A DNA stretch of 64,000 nt from Adhaeretor mobilis (GCF_007741515.1 NZ_CP036263.1:1922001-1986000), one strand, 5' to 3'; shown: positions 1 to 9,645, numbered from the stretch's first letter. A program made the numbers and translations. The notes: generated by a model not told the origin, from the sequence alone.

Positions 1-1
1 A

Positions 2-412
2 TCGCCGAATATGGAGGCCTTCAACGCACCCAGTCGCGAGGTTTGCACGGTGCAACGCGAGCGTACCAATACACCGCTCCAGGCGCTGGTGACTCTTAAT
101 GACCCGCAATTCGTAGAGGCCGCGCGCCACCTCGCACTTCATGCCCTAGAGACAGGTAAAGGCGACGACGGAGCGTTGACTTATATAACGCAGCGAGTCC
201 TTGCCCGTAGGTGCACGGAAGACGAACGCTCGATCCTCCTCGGCTCCAAAGAAGACTATCTGCGCCACTATGAGAATAGCCCCGCGGATGCGAAGAAGCT
301 GATCGAAGTGGGCGATTCGCCGACGTCCGAACGGTTTGATGCACCGACTCTAGCCGCTTGGACGATGGTTTGTAGTCAGGTCATGAATCTAGATGAAGCT
401 CTCAACAAGTAG
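2..412 (+). CDS. DUF1553 domain protein, C-terminal end (partial)
   Basis: The reading frame is open from base 2 to the stop at 410-412, so this is the 3' end of a gene that starts before the window. The visible 136 codons carry the block REVCTVQRERTNTPLQALV followed by LNDPQFVEAAR, which is the hallmark end of the DUF1553 (PSD1) domain of planctomycetes. These large exported proteins usually combine a haem-binding PSCyt domain, DUF1549 and DUF1553. They are nearly always followed by a DUF1501 gene, as here with only 29 bases between. Their biochemical role is unproven; they are often linked to polysaccharide breakdown loci. The family call is firm and the function is open. Confidence 0.85.
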   Translation, partial: SPNMEAFNAPSREVCTVQRERTNTPLQALVTLNDPQFVEAARHLALHALETGKGDDGALTYITQRVLARRCTEDERSILLGSKEDYLRHYENSPADAKKLIEVGDSPTSERFDAPTLAAWTMVCSQVMNLDEALNK

Positions 413-441
413 CTTGGCATGTAGCGAATAGTAGGCGAATC

Positions 442-1875
442 ATGAACGACCATTTCACTCGACGGCAATTCCTGGCAAGCGGCAAGCACCTGCTAGGTGG
501 GGCCGCTCTCGCCATGTTGCGTGGCGATTCTGCGTACGCCTCTACCGGTGGTGGGCTGCCGCTTGAGACGCACTTCTTGCCGCGAGCGAAGCAGGTGATC
601 TATCTACACATGGTCGGCGGGCCCTCGCAGATGGATTTGTTCGACTACAAGCCCGGCTTGGTCGACTACTACGATCAAGACTTGCCCGATTCAATTCGCA
701 AAGGTCAACGACTCACAACGATGACGAGCGGGCAAGCTCGGTTCCCGATCGCTCCCTCGAAGTACCAGTTCAAGCAAGCCGGTAAGTGCGGCATGTGGCT
801 CAATCAAGAAATGCTGCCGTGGCTTGCGAAAAAGGCGGACGACATCTGCTGGATTCGGAGTCTCCATACCGAGGCCATCAATCACGAGCCGGCCATCGCC
901 GCCATGCAAACCGGCAATCAAGTAGCCGGTCGCCCGTGCTTGGGCGCATGGGCGTCTTATGGCTTGGGAGCAATCAACGAAAACTTACCGGCTTTTGTCG
1001 TGCTGGTGGCCATCCCCAGCAATCGGGAGCAGGAGCAGGCGATTTCGTCACGGCTGTGGAGCGCCGGATACCTTTCCGGCGAGCATGCCGGCGTTTCATT
1101 CCGTAGCCAGGGCGACCCGATTCTCTACATCAACGATCCACCGGGAGTGCCCAGAGAGCTTCGTCGTCGCTCGATCGACGGGATCAATGCGCTCAACCAA
1201 ATCAACTACCACAACCTGGGCGACCCGCGCACACACACACGCATGCAGCAATACGAAATGGCTTTTCGCATGCAGGCAAGTGTCCCAGAGTTGACCGACT
1301 TGAGCAGCGAGTCCGATCACACATTCGAGATGTATGGCGGAGAGGCGAAGAAGCCCGGTACCTTTGCCAACTCCGTACTCATGGCGCGCCGCCTCACAGA
1401 ACGAGGCGTGCGTTTCGTACAGATTTACCACAATAATTGGGACCACCACTCGAACGTTGGCGGCCGTCTACCCGATCAGTGCAAAGACGTCGACAAGCCT
1501 TGCTATGCACTGCTGGAAGACTTAGAGCAACGCGGCATGCTGGATGAGACGCTTGTGATTTGGGGCGGCGAGTTTGGCCGTACCATTTATTCGCAGGGGC
1601 AGCTTTCACCCACCAATTACGGGCGCGATCATCACCCGCGTTGCTTCAGCATGTGGATGGCTGGGGGTGGTGCGAAGGGGGGCACGATTTATGGAGAGAC
1701 AGATGATTTCTCCTACAATATCGTAAAAGACCCGGTCCACATTCGCGACTTCCACGCCACGATCTTACAATTGATGGGATTCGACCACGAGCGATTCACC
1801 TATCGTTACCAGGGATTGGATCAAAAGCTCACTGGCGTGGTCCCCGCGCACGTAATTCCAGAATTGATTGCCTGA
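442..1875 (+). CDS. DUF1501 domain protein, Tat-exported
   Basis: A 477-residue protein beginning with a twin-arginine signal (FTRRQFLASG, then a hydrophobic stretch ending in AYAS). It is therefore probably exported folded to the periplasm. Family landmarks follow: YLHMVGGPSQMDLFDYKP near residue 55, HNNWDHHSN near residue 330, and GGEFGRT with DHHPRCFSMWMAGGG in the last third. DUF1501 proteins belong to the alkaline phosphatase/sulfatase-like fold, and the conserved Asp/His clusters are consistent with metal binding. The gene directly follows the DUF1553 end, the standard planctomycete pair. Length is normal for the family. The substrate is unknown. Confidence 0.92.
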   Translation: MNDHFTRRQFLASGKHLLGGAALAMLRGDSAYASTGGGLPLETHFLPRAKQVIYLHMVGGPSQMDLFDYKPGLVDYYDQDLPDSIRKGQRLTTMTSGQARFPIAPSKYQFKQAGKCGMWLNQEMLPWLAKKADDICWIRSLHTEAINHEPAIAAMQTGNQVAGRPCLGAWASYGLGAINENLPAFVVLVAIPSNREQEQAISSRLWSAGYLSGEHAGVSFRSQGDPILYINDPPGVPRELRRRSIDGINALNQINYHNLGDPRTHTRMQQYEMAFRMQASVPELTDLSSESDHTFEMYGGEAKKPGTFANSVLMARRLTERGVRFVQIYHNNWDHHSNVGGRLPDQCKDVDKPCYALLEDLEQRGMLDETLVIWGGEFGRTIYSQGQLSPTNYGRDHHPRCFSMWMAGGGAKGGTIYGETDDFSYNIVKDPVHIRDFHATILQLMGFDHERFTYRYQGLDQKLTGVVPAHVIPELIA

Positions 1876-2177
1876 TGCAGTTGAGCCATCGCTAGGAGGG
1901 CACTTCCCCCCTTTCTGAGATGCTCGCATAGCCAGTTGGTGGCACGGCTACTTCTTACGGCTTCTGAGCCTCCCAATCGCAAGCGATTGGCTAGGTTGTG
2001 GCAAGTTGATGGTACGTGTTTTTTCTTTCATCCGGCTTCCCGCTCTTCACTTCTTCTCGAAACTGCTATGATTGGAACACTGCTCTGATGGCAGAAAAAG
2101 TGGGCGTTAGCCAGCCGGGGCTAGGCAGAAAAGGCCGACGAGAGCCCAGCATGTCTCAATCGTTTGAGGAGAATCCT
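1876..2177. other. Intergenic region with a short palindromic hairpin
   Basis: This 302-base gap separates the DUF1501 gene from the redoxin-fusion gene. It holds a perfect 8-bp stem at 1973-1990 (CCAATCGC, loop AA, GCGATTGG), whose CGCAAGCG centre recurs in other gaps of this window. A frame upstream of the next gene remains open from 2016, but the signal peptide and ribosome-binding site place that gene's start at 2178. No other gene is supported here. Confidence 0.6.
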
Positions 2178-4148
2178 ATGAGGTTCCTAGTTTCAACGGT
2201 ACTCGTTTTTTCATTCGGGTTTGCTTTAGTCGCACCTTGTGAAGCCGCTGAGAAGCAGATTGCCACGCCCGAACAGATCGAGTCATTCACTCTAAAAGAC
2301 TTCCGTGGGAGAGCTCACAGTTTGAGTGAAATAGAAGAGCAGCTGGTGGTCGTTGCCTATTTGGGGACCGAGTGCCCACTCGCTAAACTTTATGGTCCGC
2401 GCTTGGTCGAGTTGCGGAAGAAGTACGCATCGCGTGGCGTGTCGTTTCTTGCGATCAACGCTAATCTTCAGGATTCGATTACCGAGCTTGCTGCCTATGC
2501 GCGCATTCACCAGATTGATTTTCCAATACTCAAAGATGTGGGCAATCAAGTGGCCGACTTGATGCAGGCCGAACGCACACCGCAGGTATTTGTGCTGGAC
2601 CAAGATCGCAAGATTCGATACAGCGGTCGTATCGACGACCAATATGGTGTTGGCTACGTGCGAGACGCACCGGAACGGCAAGATCTTGCCATAGCCCTCG
2701 ACGAACTGCTGGCCGGCAAATCGGTTTCAACGCCAAAGACAACTGCCGTAGGATGTAAAATCGGACGACAGCGCGAGCCAGTGGCCGACGCGGAAATCAC
2801 TTACTCCAATCGCATTGCTCACATTTTTCAGAATCGCTGTGTCGAATGCCATCGCGAGGGAGACATCGCGCCATTCGCACTAGAAGATTATGATGAAGTT
2901 GCTGGCTGGGCGGAAATGATCGAGGAAGTGGTGCGCGAGCAACGTATGCCCCCCTGGCACGCAGATCCGGCTCATGGTGATTTCACGAACGATCGTCACC
3001 TCTCCGACGAGGAGCGACAAGCCATCTACCAATGGGTTGAAGATGGCGCGCCGCAAGGCGATCCGGACGATCTCCCAGAGCCGCGAGAGTTTGTCACGGG
3101 TTGGCAGTTGCCACAATCCCCCGATGCCGTCTACACGATCCAGAAAGAACCTTTCCGGGTTCGGGCTGAAGGTGAAGTGAAATACCAGTGGTTCCAAGCG
3201 AACCTAGACTTCGATGAGGATAAATGGGTATCGGGGGTCGAAATTCTTCCCGGAAATCGAGCAGTGGTCCATCACATTTTGGCTTTCGTGCTCCCGCCGG
3301 GCGATCTCCGCACATCGGGCGCTGGTAGAGGGTTTTTTGCGGGCTACGTGCCAGGCCTCAGGGCGAAGATGCTCCCAGCTGGCACCGCAAAATTGTTGCC
3401 CGCGGGATCGAAGCTGATCTTCCAGGTTCACTACACGCCCATCGGCTCGGTGCAATTCGATCAAAGCAAGATCGGTTTGGTCTTTATCGATCGCAAGGAT
3501 GTGACTCGTCGGGCAATCTCTTCGAGTGCAATTACCAACCGATTCGCGATACCTCCAGGAGATAGCAACTACCGCGTGGAGGCTGGCTCGCGCAGCGTTC
3601 CATGGGATGCCGAACTGCTCTCGATGTCGCCTCACTTGCATCTTCGCGGCAAATCGTTCCGCTACGAGGCGATCTTACCGGATGGTAGCAAGCAGGTTTT
3701 GCTGAACGTGCCCCACTACGATTTCAACTGGCAGACTGAGTACCGTCTGTCTCAGGGAATTCCCATGCCTAAAGGATCTCGAATCCATGCTGTGGCGCAT
3801 TACGACAACTCCACGGCCAATCTAAGCAATCCCAATCCGGATGTCACCGTGCGCTGGGGGGACCAAAGTTGGGACGAAATGATGATCGGCTACTTCCTGA
3901 TTTCTGTGCCCGTGGACGCGCCTGTCGCACTCCCTGAGTCAGAACTTCGTTTGCCCAGCGCGACGGCGAAGAAACGCGTCAGCCGAATCTTCCTCCGCAC
4001 GGATAAGAACGGAGACGGCGAGATTTCACTCGAAGAAGCTCCCACGGTGCTTAAGAAGGGGTTCGCTCAGGCAGACAAGGACAACAGCGGTGGTGTGTCT
4101 CCTGATGAATTTCGCGCTGCCTTGGACCGCTACAGGCTTGGGCGCTGA
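2178..4148 (+). CDS. Redoxin / haem c / copper monooxygenase-like / EF-hand fusion protein
   Basis: A 656-residue exported multidomain protein. The start is placed at 2178 because GAGGAGAA lies 5-12 bases upstream and a signal peptide (MRFLVSTVLVFSFGFALVAP) follows at once; the longer in-frame start at 2016 has no signal peptide. A redoxin domain (about residues 30-185) has Cys66 in TECPLAKLYG and Cys193 in VGCKIG. A c-type haem motif CVECH lies at 221-225 with a possible axial Met in RMPPWHAD. The C-terminal two thirds resemble the two beta-domains of copper type II monooxygenases: VVHHILAF at 363-370, VHYT near 417, and HLHLRGK near 490. Two EF-hand loops (DKNGDGEISLEE and DKDNSGGVSPDE) close the protein. 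The substrate and whether it hydroxylates anything are unknown. Confidence 0.85.
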   Translation: MRFLVSTVLVFSFGFALVAPCEAAEKQIATPEQIESFTLKDFRGRAHSLSEIEEQLVVVAYLGTECPLAKLYGPRLVELRKKYASRGVSFLAINANLQDSITELAAYARIHQIDFPILKDVGNQVADLMQAERTPQVFVLDQDRKIRYSGRIDDQYGVGYVRDAPERQDLAIALDELLAGKSVSTPKTTAVGCKIGRQREPVADAEITYSNRIAHIFQNRCVECHREGDIAPFALEDYDEVAGWAEMIEEVVREQRMPPWHADPAHGDFTNDRHLSDEERQAIYQWVEDGAPQGDPDDLPEPREFVTGWQLPQSPDAVYTIQKEPFRVRAEGEVKYQWFQANLDFDEDKWVSGVEILPGNRAVVHHILAFVLPPGDLRTSGAGRGFFAGYVPGLRAKMLPAGTAKLLPAGSKLIFQVHYTPIGSVQFDQSKIGLVFIDRKDVTRRAISSSAITNRFAIPPGDSNYRVEAGSRSVPWDAELLSMSPHLHLRGKSFRYEAILPDGSKQVLLNVPHYDFNWQTEYRLSQGIPMPKGSRIHAVAHYDNSTANLSNPNPDVTVRWGDQSWDEMMIGYFLISVPVDAPVALPESELRLPSATAKKRVSRIFLRTDKNGDGEISLEEAPTVLKKGFAQADKDNSGGVSPDEFRAALDRYRLGR

Positions 4149-4646
4149 GTTGCCTCGCAAGGATGACTCAATGTCGCTGCGGGGACAGTGGTAGCCTCGC
4201 AGGATCTCTACCCTAGTAGCTGCGCGACGCAACAACCGTTGCGTTCCTTGGACGGTTCTTCCCCCCCTCGCTGAAGTTTCTGCAAAAAGTAGGGGATGGC
4301 ATCTCTTCCGCTCGTAACGGTTATTCCACTTCGCAAGCTCTCAGACACCTCCGCCTGAGCAGTGGGTTCTCCTATTATTGGCTTGTCCCTCGTGAAAAGA
4401 CTGTTTTTTGCTCTTTATGAGCTACGTTTGCCAGAAGAGCGAATCGACTCCCAGCCCGCCTTGAAGATTCGCTAGGCCACACGGAATGCCGTTTCGGAGG
4501 CAATTGCGATGCCCTGTTCCTCAATGAGAGGAACACTGATGCGCAACCGTTCCAGCGACCAGTCACTGCTAGCCTTTCTGGGCTGGCCGTGTTCACTACG
4601 CGTCGCACGGTTGTAACCCCCAAACCCAACGCTCAAGGCAATTGAG
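4149..4646. other. Intergenic region / leader of the histidine kinase gene
   Basis: Almost 500 bases without a supportable gene. A perfect 8-bp hairpin stands at 4515-4535 (TGTTCCTC, loop AATGA, GAGGAACA), about 110 bases before the kinase start. It could act in the leader RNA but has no T-tract, so it is not a standard terminator. Frames on the minus strand here are not matched by any ribosome-binding site or recognisable domain. Confidence 0.45.
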
Positions 4647-6626
4647 ATGATAACTACTGAAACGCGGATCCTGCTAATCGATGACGATACAGGCGATGCC
4701 TTTATCACTCGTGAGTCGCTATCACGGATCGGAGGTCGTCACTACGATATCGATCATGCCGCCAGCATGCGCCAAGCAAAATCACGGTTGGGCAGCTTCG
4801 AGTACGACGTGATTCTGCTGGATCTCAATCTGCCCGAGTCTTCCGGCCCGGATACACTTCGCCGATTGTGCGAGTTAACGGTCTCCAAGACTCCTGTGAT
4901 AGTGCTCACCGGGCTCGATGATGAGGAAGCTGCCTTGCAGATGCTGGCCGAAGGCGCTGCCGACTTTATCTGCAAGAGTGATATTCGAGCTGAGACGCTA
5001 TCACGTTCGATTCAGTACACGATGCGTCGCCAACAACTACTGGTAGAGTTGCAGTCGGCCAACACGATGCTGAGCGAAAAAAACCGCCGATTGAATCAGC
5101 TCTATAAGACGGCCCAACAGTTTGTGGACAATGTGTCGCATGAGTTCCGCACACCACTAACGGTGATTCGCGAGTTTACCTCCATCGTTCGCGATGGACT
5201 GGATGGACCCGTCACGGAGCGTCAGGCGGAGCACTTGGAGAAAGTGATTTACCGCACGGACGATCTTTCGCTGATGGTCGATGACATGCTCGACATCAGC
5301 AAACTGGAAGCTGGCCTATTGGCCGTGTGGCGACGCCCTTGCGCTGTGGAAGAGCTGGTTCGTAATGTCGAAGGAATCATTGCCAGTCGGGCGAAAGCGC
5401 GTGGCATCGAGTTCACCATAGACATTCCTGCTGACTTGCCGGAAGCGTTCTGTGACGAAGAAAAGGCCCGTCGTGTGTTGATCAACCTAGCGATCAATGC
5501 CATTAAATTTACACCCTCGAGCGGATCGGTGAAGATCTGGGCGAAGAGCAATGCCGATCAGGCAGAGATCGTGCTCGGTGTTACTGACACGGGTTCTGGT
5601 ATCAGTCAAGAAAATCTCAGCAGCATCTTTGGCCGTTTCCGACAGGTCGACTCGGGTATTCACTCCAGCACCAAAGGCTTTGGCCTCGGTTTGAGCATTG
5701 CCCGCGAGCTAGTCTATTTGAATCTGGGCGAAATGGATGTGCAGAGTCAGATTGGGATAGGCAGTACTTTCACTTTTACGCTGCCGACGAATGATCTTGC
5801 GGCGATTGTTGACCGCTATCTGGAAAGGATTGAATCGAAACGCACTGAAGGCACTTCGATCGCCCTGGTGCGTGCTCGCGCTGAAGGAGTCATGGCCAAG
5901 CAGTCCGAAGCGGTTGTTGATGAATTCCTGCAGCGTGCCGTCTGCGGTGGCGACCTTGCTGTGCGGTCAACAGATCAGCAGTGGCTGATCGCCAAGGAAA
6001 GCACCGAGAGTGAACTCAAGGATACGCTCGCAAAAATCGAGGGTGACTGGAGTGCATTTAAGCGCAATTGTCCAGGGGTCGAACTCCCTGGCATTCGTTT
6101 TGAACTTGATCGGGTTCTGCCAATGCCTGAATGCCATTTCGAACTTCGCCAGGCGGCACTCAACGGACTCAATACCGAACGACATCAGGAGACGAGTGAA
6201 CCGACGAGCGATCACCGTACCGTTTTAGTGGTTGACGACAACGAAGACGTTAGCCGCTGCTTAAGCCTACGTTTGGAAGCCGCTGGCTACGAGGTTACAG
6301 CCGCCTACGACGGAGAGGCTGGGTACAACGCAGCCGTTGCGAATCGCCCCGACGCGGTCGTGCTGGACGTATGCATGCCCAAAAAGGATGGCCTCACCGT
6401 GTTGCGAGAGCTGCGCCAGAACCCGCTCACTAAAAACACGCCCATCGTCATGCTCTCAGCGAGTATCCGCGACCAGCATGGTGCCTTAGAGAGCGGCGCC
6501 AACTTCTTTGTACAGAAGCCCTACGAGTCCCATGAAGTGCTGTCCGCCATTAAGTCATCAATGGATCAGCAGTCCCAAGCAAAAGCAACTGAAACAGAAG
6601 AGCTTCTACTAGAGTGCGTTTCCTGA
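4647..6626 (+). CDS. Cytoplasmic hybrid sensor histidine kinase (REC-HisKA-HATPase-REC)
   Basis: A 659-residue protein with no signal peptide or membrane segment, so it must sense inside the cell or through partners. Order: receiver 1 (about 7-125, ILLIDDDTGDA, phosphoacceptor Asp59 in LLDLNLP, Lys110); a helical linker; HisKA with His165 in NVSHEFRTPL; HATPase_c with LINLAINAIKFTP (N box), DTGSGI (G1) and GFGLGLSIA (G2); a linker of about 120 residues with no recognised domain; and receiver 2 (about 525-645, VLVVDDNED, Asp574 in VVLDVCMPKKDG). A receiver at both ends suggests phosphorelay input as well as output. Two further receiver proteins follow on the same strand, a likely signalling block. 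The signal sensed is not evident. Confidence 0.92.
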   Translation: MITTETRILLIDDDTGDAFITRESLSRIGGRHYDIDHAASMRQAKSRLGSFEYDVILLDLNLPESSGPDTLRRLCELTVSKTPVIVLTGLDDEEAALQMLAEGAADFICKSDIRAETLSRSIQYTMRRQQLLVELQSANTMLSEKNRRLNQLYKTAQQFVDNVSHEFRTPLTVIREFTSIVRDGLDGPVTERQAEHLEKVIYRTDDLSLMVDDMLDISKLEAGLLAVWRRPCAVEELVRNVEGIIASRAKARGIEFTIDIPADLPEAFCDEEKARRVLINLAINAIKFTPSSGSVKIWAKSNADQAEIVLGVTDTGSGISQENLSSIFGRFRQVDSGIHSSTKGFGLGLSIARELVYLNLGEMDVQSQIGIGSTFTFTLPTNDLAAIVDRYLERIESKRTEGTSIALVRARAEGVMAKQSEAVVDEFLQRAVCGGDLAVRSTDQQWLIAKESTESELKDTLAKIEGDWSAFKRNCPGVELPGIRFELDRVLPMPECHFELRQAALNGLNTERHQETSEPTSDHRTVLVVDDNEDVSRCLSLRLEAAGYEVTAAYDGEAGYNAAVANRPDAVVLDVCMPKKDGLTVLRELRQNPLTKNTPIVMLSASIRDQHGALESGANFFVQKPYESHEVLSAIKSSMDQQSQAKATETEELLLECVS

Positions 6627-6674
6627 GCTACCTTCTTATTAAGGCCCCTGCACTAGCGATCAAAGAGTGTTCCC

Positions 6675-7688
6675 ATGTTAGAAAACAAAAAAATACTTCT
6701 CGTCGACGATGACGATGATGCCCTGCAAGCAATTGGCGCTCGCTGCCGTAGCGTTGGTATGCAAGTGTTTACCGCTCGCAACCTCTTAACTGCTCTGGGT
6801 CAGGTCGAGAAGCAGCGTCCCGATGTCGTTTGCGTCGATGTGCAAATGCCCACCGGCAACGGTATTGGCTTTTGTGAGATGCTTGCAAACGATCATTCCA
6901 CGGCTCATATTCCGCGAATTCTGATCACCGGCAATGCCACAGCCGAAACTCAAGACTCCGCACGCCGTTTGAACGCACCACTGATTCCTAAGTCGATGAA
7001 TGTGTGGGAAACCTTGTTGCCATTGTTACAGCAGGTAGCTGGGGATTCGCCGCAGACTACATCCAAGGCACAATCGCCCAAAGCCAATTTACCCAAAGTC
7101 GACTTGGCAGCGACTCGCATTGTTCTCCCACTTCCGTTGGCACCAAAACAGAGTGACGCCGAGCCTGAAGTCGCTAGTGCAGCAACGATTGAAGCAGATC
7201 AAGAGCTTCTGCTAGACAGCGTGTTCGCCATGCTTGGTTCTGAGTTAGGTGAGGATGAGGCCGAGTTTCAGACCTACGACTCTGGGCAAGAAGAAACGCC
7301 ACCTTGGGTACTTTGCATCGACGACGATGCCGACTTTACCGACGCACTGCGGTGCCGACTGGAATCGCACGGCGTTGCCGTCGTGCGGGCCTTCGATGGC
7401 ATGGAAGGGTATCGCACAGCGTTTGCTCAACCTGCTCGGGCCATTATTCTTGATTTCGAGATGCCCAACGGTCACGGCGACTATGTGTTGAGACGTTTGA
7501 AAGAGAATCCGGTCACAGCCGATATTCCCGTTGTCATGCTGACCGGGAACAAAGATCGCAACATTCAGCGACGCCTCATGGCGTTGGGTGCGGTGGCCTA
7601 CTTCAACAAGCCGGTTCGCTTCGATCAACTGCGTGGCGAGTTGTCTAATTACATTGAAATCCTTGATACACCGCTAGTGAGCGATTGA
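6675..7688 (+). CDS. Tandem-receiver response regulator
   Basis: A 337-residue protein of two receiver domains and no DNA-binding or enzyme output. Receiver 1 (about 5-120) has ILLVDDDDDA, Asp55 in VCVDVQMP and the closing PKS lysine. Receiver 2 (about 212-330) has VLCIDDDADF, Asp260 in IILDFEMPNGHG and NKPVRFD. A linker of about 90 residues, rich in Pro, Ala and Gln, joins them. It begins 48 bases after the hybrid kinase gene and precedes the diguanylate-cyclase-type protein, so a role as phosphate shuttle between the two is the natural reading; this is inferred from order only. Confidence 0.9.
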   Translation: MLENKKILLVDDDDDALQAIGARCRSVGMQVFTARNLLTALGQVEKQRPDVVCVDVQMPTGNGIGFCEMLANDHSTAHIPRILITGNATAETQDSARRLNAPLIPKSMNVWETLLPLLQQVAGDSPQTTSKAQSPKANLPKVDLAATRIVLPLPLAPKQSDAEPEVASAATIEADQELLLDSVFAMLGSELGEDEAEFQTYDSGQEETPPWVLCIDDDADFTDALRCRLESHGVAVVRAFDGMEGYRTAFAQPARAIILDFEMPNGHGDYVLRRLKENPVTADIPVVMLTGNKDRNIQRRLMALGAVAYFNKPVRFDQLRGELSNYIEILDTPLVSD

Positions 7689-7797
7689 GTGTGTGGTGGG
7701 CCAAGGATAGAAGTCCAGCTTTCTCAGAATCGCAATACTCCATGATTCGCAACTCTGGAAGAGATTAGCACGCTCCCAGGTCGTGTGAACAATCAAT

Positions 7798-9183
7798 TTG
7801 AACTCAGAACACGCCATCACTGTCTTGGTTGTTGAAGACGACTCAGTCGATATGCAATCGGTTGAGCGCGCGCTTGACGGCTCGGCGATGGCATTTCGTA
7901 TTAAGCAGACTAAAACCCTTTCGCTGGCCGTGAAGTGTCTACGGGAGGCGAGCTTCGATGTTGTCCTACTCGACTTAGGTTTGCCAGACGGCCAAGGTCT
8001 CAGCAATCTCGCGGCCATTCAGGAAGCAGACCCGAAGGCACCAGTCGTAATACTCTCTGGCCTTGTCGATGACAATATTGCTCTTGAAGCTGTCAAGGCA
8101 GGGGCTCAGGACTATCTCTCGAAGGCCGAGCTATCAACCGAGTCGGCGGTCAAAGCGATCTCTTACTCCATCGAGAGAAAACTCACCGAGACACGTCTCC
8201 GAGAAGGTGTGTCTGAGCTCAAGCATGCCGCCCAAGTCGATCCATTGACCGGGTTATTGAATCGCCGCGCATTCCTGCAACACCTGCAACGGATTCAGCA
8301 GCGCAGAGTCTCTGATAGCTATGCGGTAAGTTGCGCGATGCTGGACATTGACTTCTTCAAGCACGTCAACGATACCTACGGCCATCCGGCAGGCGACGAA
8401 GCCTTGCGCTCCGTAGCGAGCTTGCTACTGCATGAGTCGCGAGCCGGTGACCTTGTGTGCCGCTTTGGCGGCGAAGAGTTTTGTGTTGTGCTCGTAGATA
8501 CCGACGAACGCGCCGCCTTCGGCTGGGCGGACCGAGTACGTTCTTCATTGCAAAATCGGGTCATTCGCACCGAACGGCAAGACTTACAACTCACTGCTAG
8601 CCTTGGTGTCGCTCAAGCTTCCAGCGAATTGAAATTGCTAGAAGGTCTTATCGACCAAGCAGACCAGGCGCTCCTCGCCTCAAAGCAGAGCGGACGGAAT
8701 CGCGTTACCGCGTTCTCTTCCCTACGCGACGAGCAGACAGCGCAACAGGTGATCGATGGGGAGTCGTTGGATAACCCGAAAATGACGCTAGCCGATTTGT
8801 CATTTCCACCGATTCGTTGCTTGTTATTGAGCGATGAAATCGCCGATGCTGCCAATGAACTACTCGATCAACGCATGCAAGCGCTGCCCGTTGTTGATGA
8901 CGCCGGGCGATTTGTGGGCGTCGTAACGGAGAAAGAGTTGCTGCAAGCCATTCCTGGTGACGGCGCTTGGTGCGGCACCGTCGAGGAGATTGTGGAACGC
9001 ACTGCGATGGCATTTCCTAGCGACGGCACCGTGGACCTGGTGCGCGAGTTCATGACGCGCACTCAAACAGCCCAGGTAGTTGTCGTGGAAGACCGTCGCC
9101 CCCTAGGTGTGCTCCATCGCGCAGACTTGCTGCGACTGCAACAGCAAACCAGTAATGCTGTGCCGGAGCAACTTCTTTTATAA
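7798..9183 (+). CDS. Receiver-GGDEF-CBS pair protein (putative diguanylate cyclase)
   Basis: A 461-residue protein. The only plausible start is TTG at 7798: an in-frame stop lies 12 bases upstream at 7786, and the receiver motif VLVVEDDSVD begins at residue 9. Receiver (about 7-125): Asp59 in VVLLDLGLP, Lys in YLSKAEL. GGDEF domain (about 145-310): DPLTGLLNRRAF, then GGEEF at 224-228 in the active signature, with an RxxD inhibitory site (RAGD) exactly five residues before it. This indicates a feedback-controlled c-di-GMP synthase. Residues about 335-455 form two CBS motifs (LPVVDDAGRFVGVVTEKEL and the later VVVEDRRPLGVLHRADL), possibly binding an adenine nucleotide. It is the likely output of the kinase block upstream and could tune motility through c-di-GMP. 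Confidence 0.9.
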   Translation: MNSEHAITVLVVEDDSVDMQSVERALDGSAMAFRIKQTKTLSLAVKCLREASFDVVLLDLGLPDGQGLSNLAAIQEADPKAPVVILSGLVDDNIALEAVKAGAQDYLSKAELSTESAVKAISYSIERKLTETRLREGVSELKHAAQVDPLTGLLNRRAFLQHLQRIQQRRVSDSYAVSCAMLDIDFFKHVNDTYGHPAGDEALRSVASLLLHESRAGDLVCRFGGEEFCVVLVDTDERAAFGWADRVRSSLQNRVIRTERQDLQLTASLGVAQASSELKLLEGLIDQADQALLASKQSGRNRVTAFSSLRDEQTAQQVIDGESLDNPKMTLADLSFPPIRCLLLSDEIADAANELLDQRMQALPVVDDAGRFVGVVTEKELLQAIPGDGAWCGTVEEIVERTAMAFPSDGTVDLVREFMTRTQTAQVVVVEDRRPLGVLHRADLLRLQQQTSNAVPEQLLL

Positions 9184-9210
9184 TCCCCCCGCAGTTTCTC
9201 GGCAGCACTT

Positions 9211-9645
9211 TTACTCGTCAGAAATGACGAGCGTCTCAATCTTGTCGCCTTGTTCGATCGCATTGACGACTTCTTGACCATCGCCCAGCACTTTGCCAAA
9301 CACGGTATGTTTGCCGTCTAGCCAAGGCGTGGGCACATGCGTGATGAAAAACTGCGACCCGTTAGTGTTGGGGCCGGAGTTAGCCATGGAAAGGACCCCC
9401 GGTGCGTCGTGCTTCAACTCGGGGACAAATTCGTCCTCGAAGGAGTACCCAGGTCCTCCGGTACCGGTGCCTTGTGGGCAACCACCTTGAACCATGAAGT
9501 CCTCGATGACGCGATGAAAATTCAAACCGTCATAGAACCCGTCATTGGCCAGCTTTTCGAAGTTCGCCACGGTCTTGGGGGTTTGCTCGGCGAAAAGTTC
9601 GAGGCGGATCTCACCCTTGTTGGTGGTGAACGTGGCGGTCTTCAT
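9211..9645 (-). CDS. ppiB: Peptidyl-prolyl cis-trans isomerase, cyclophilin type
   Basis: A 144-residue single-domain cyclophilin that catalyses cis-trans isomerisation of X-Pro bonds. Landmarks are [20 protein letters not shown] (catalytic Arg in FHRV), [23 protein letters not shown], and [15 protein letters not shown] followed by [13 protein letters not shown]. The start at 9645 is chosen because a GGAG lies about 7 bases upstream and the family core begins right after it; the frame extends further upstream without homology. There is no signal peptide, so it is cytoplasmic. It is convergent with the receiver-GGDEF gene and shares its strand with the LptF/G-type gene. Confidence 0.95.
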   Translation of the reverse strand: MKTATFTTNKGEIRLELFAEQTPKTVANFEKLANDGFYDGLNFHRVIEDFMVQGGCPQGTGTGGPGYSFEDEFVPELKHDAPGVLSMANSGPNTNGSQFFITHVPTPWLDGKHTVFGKVLGDGQEVVNAIEQGDKIETLVISDE

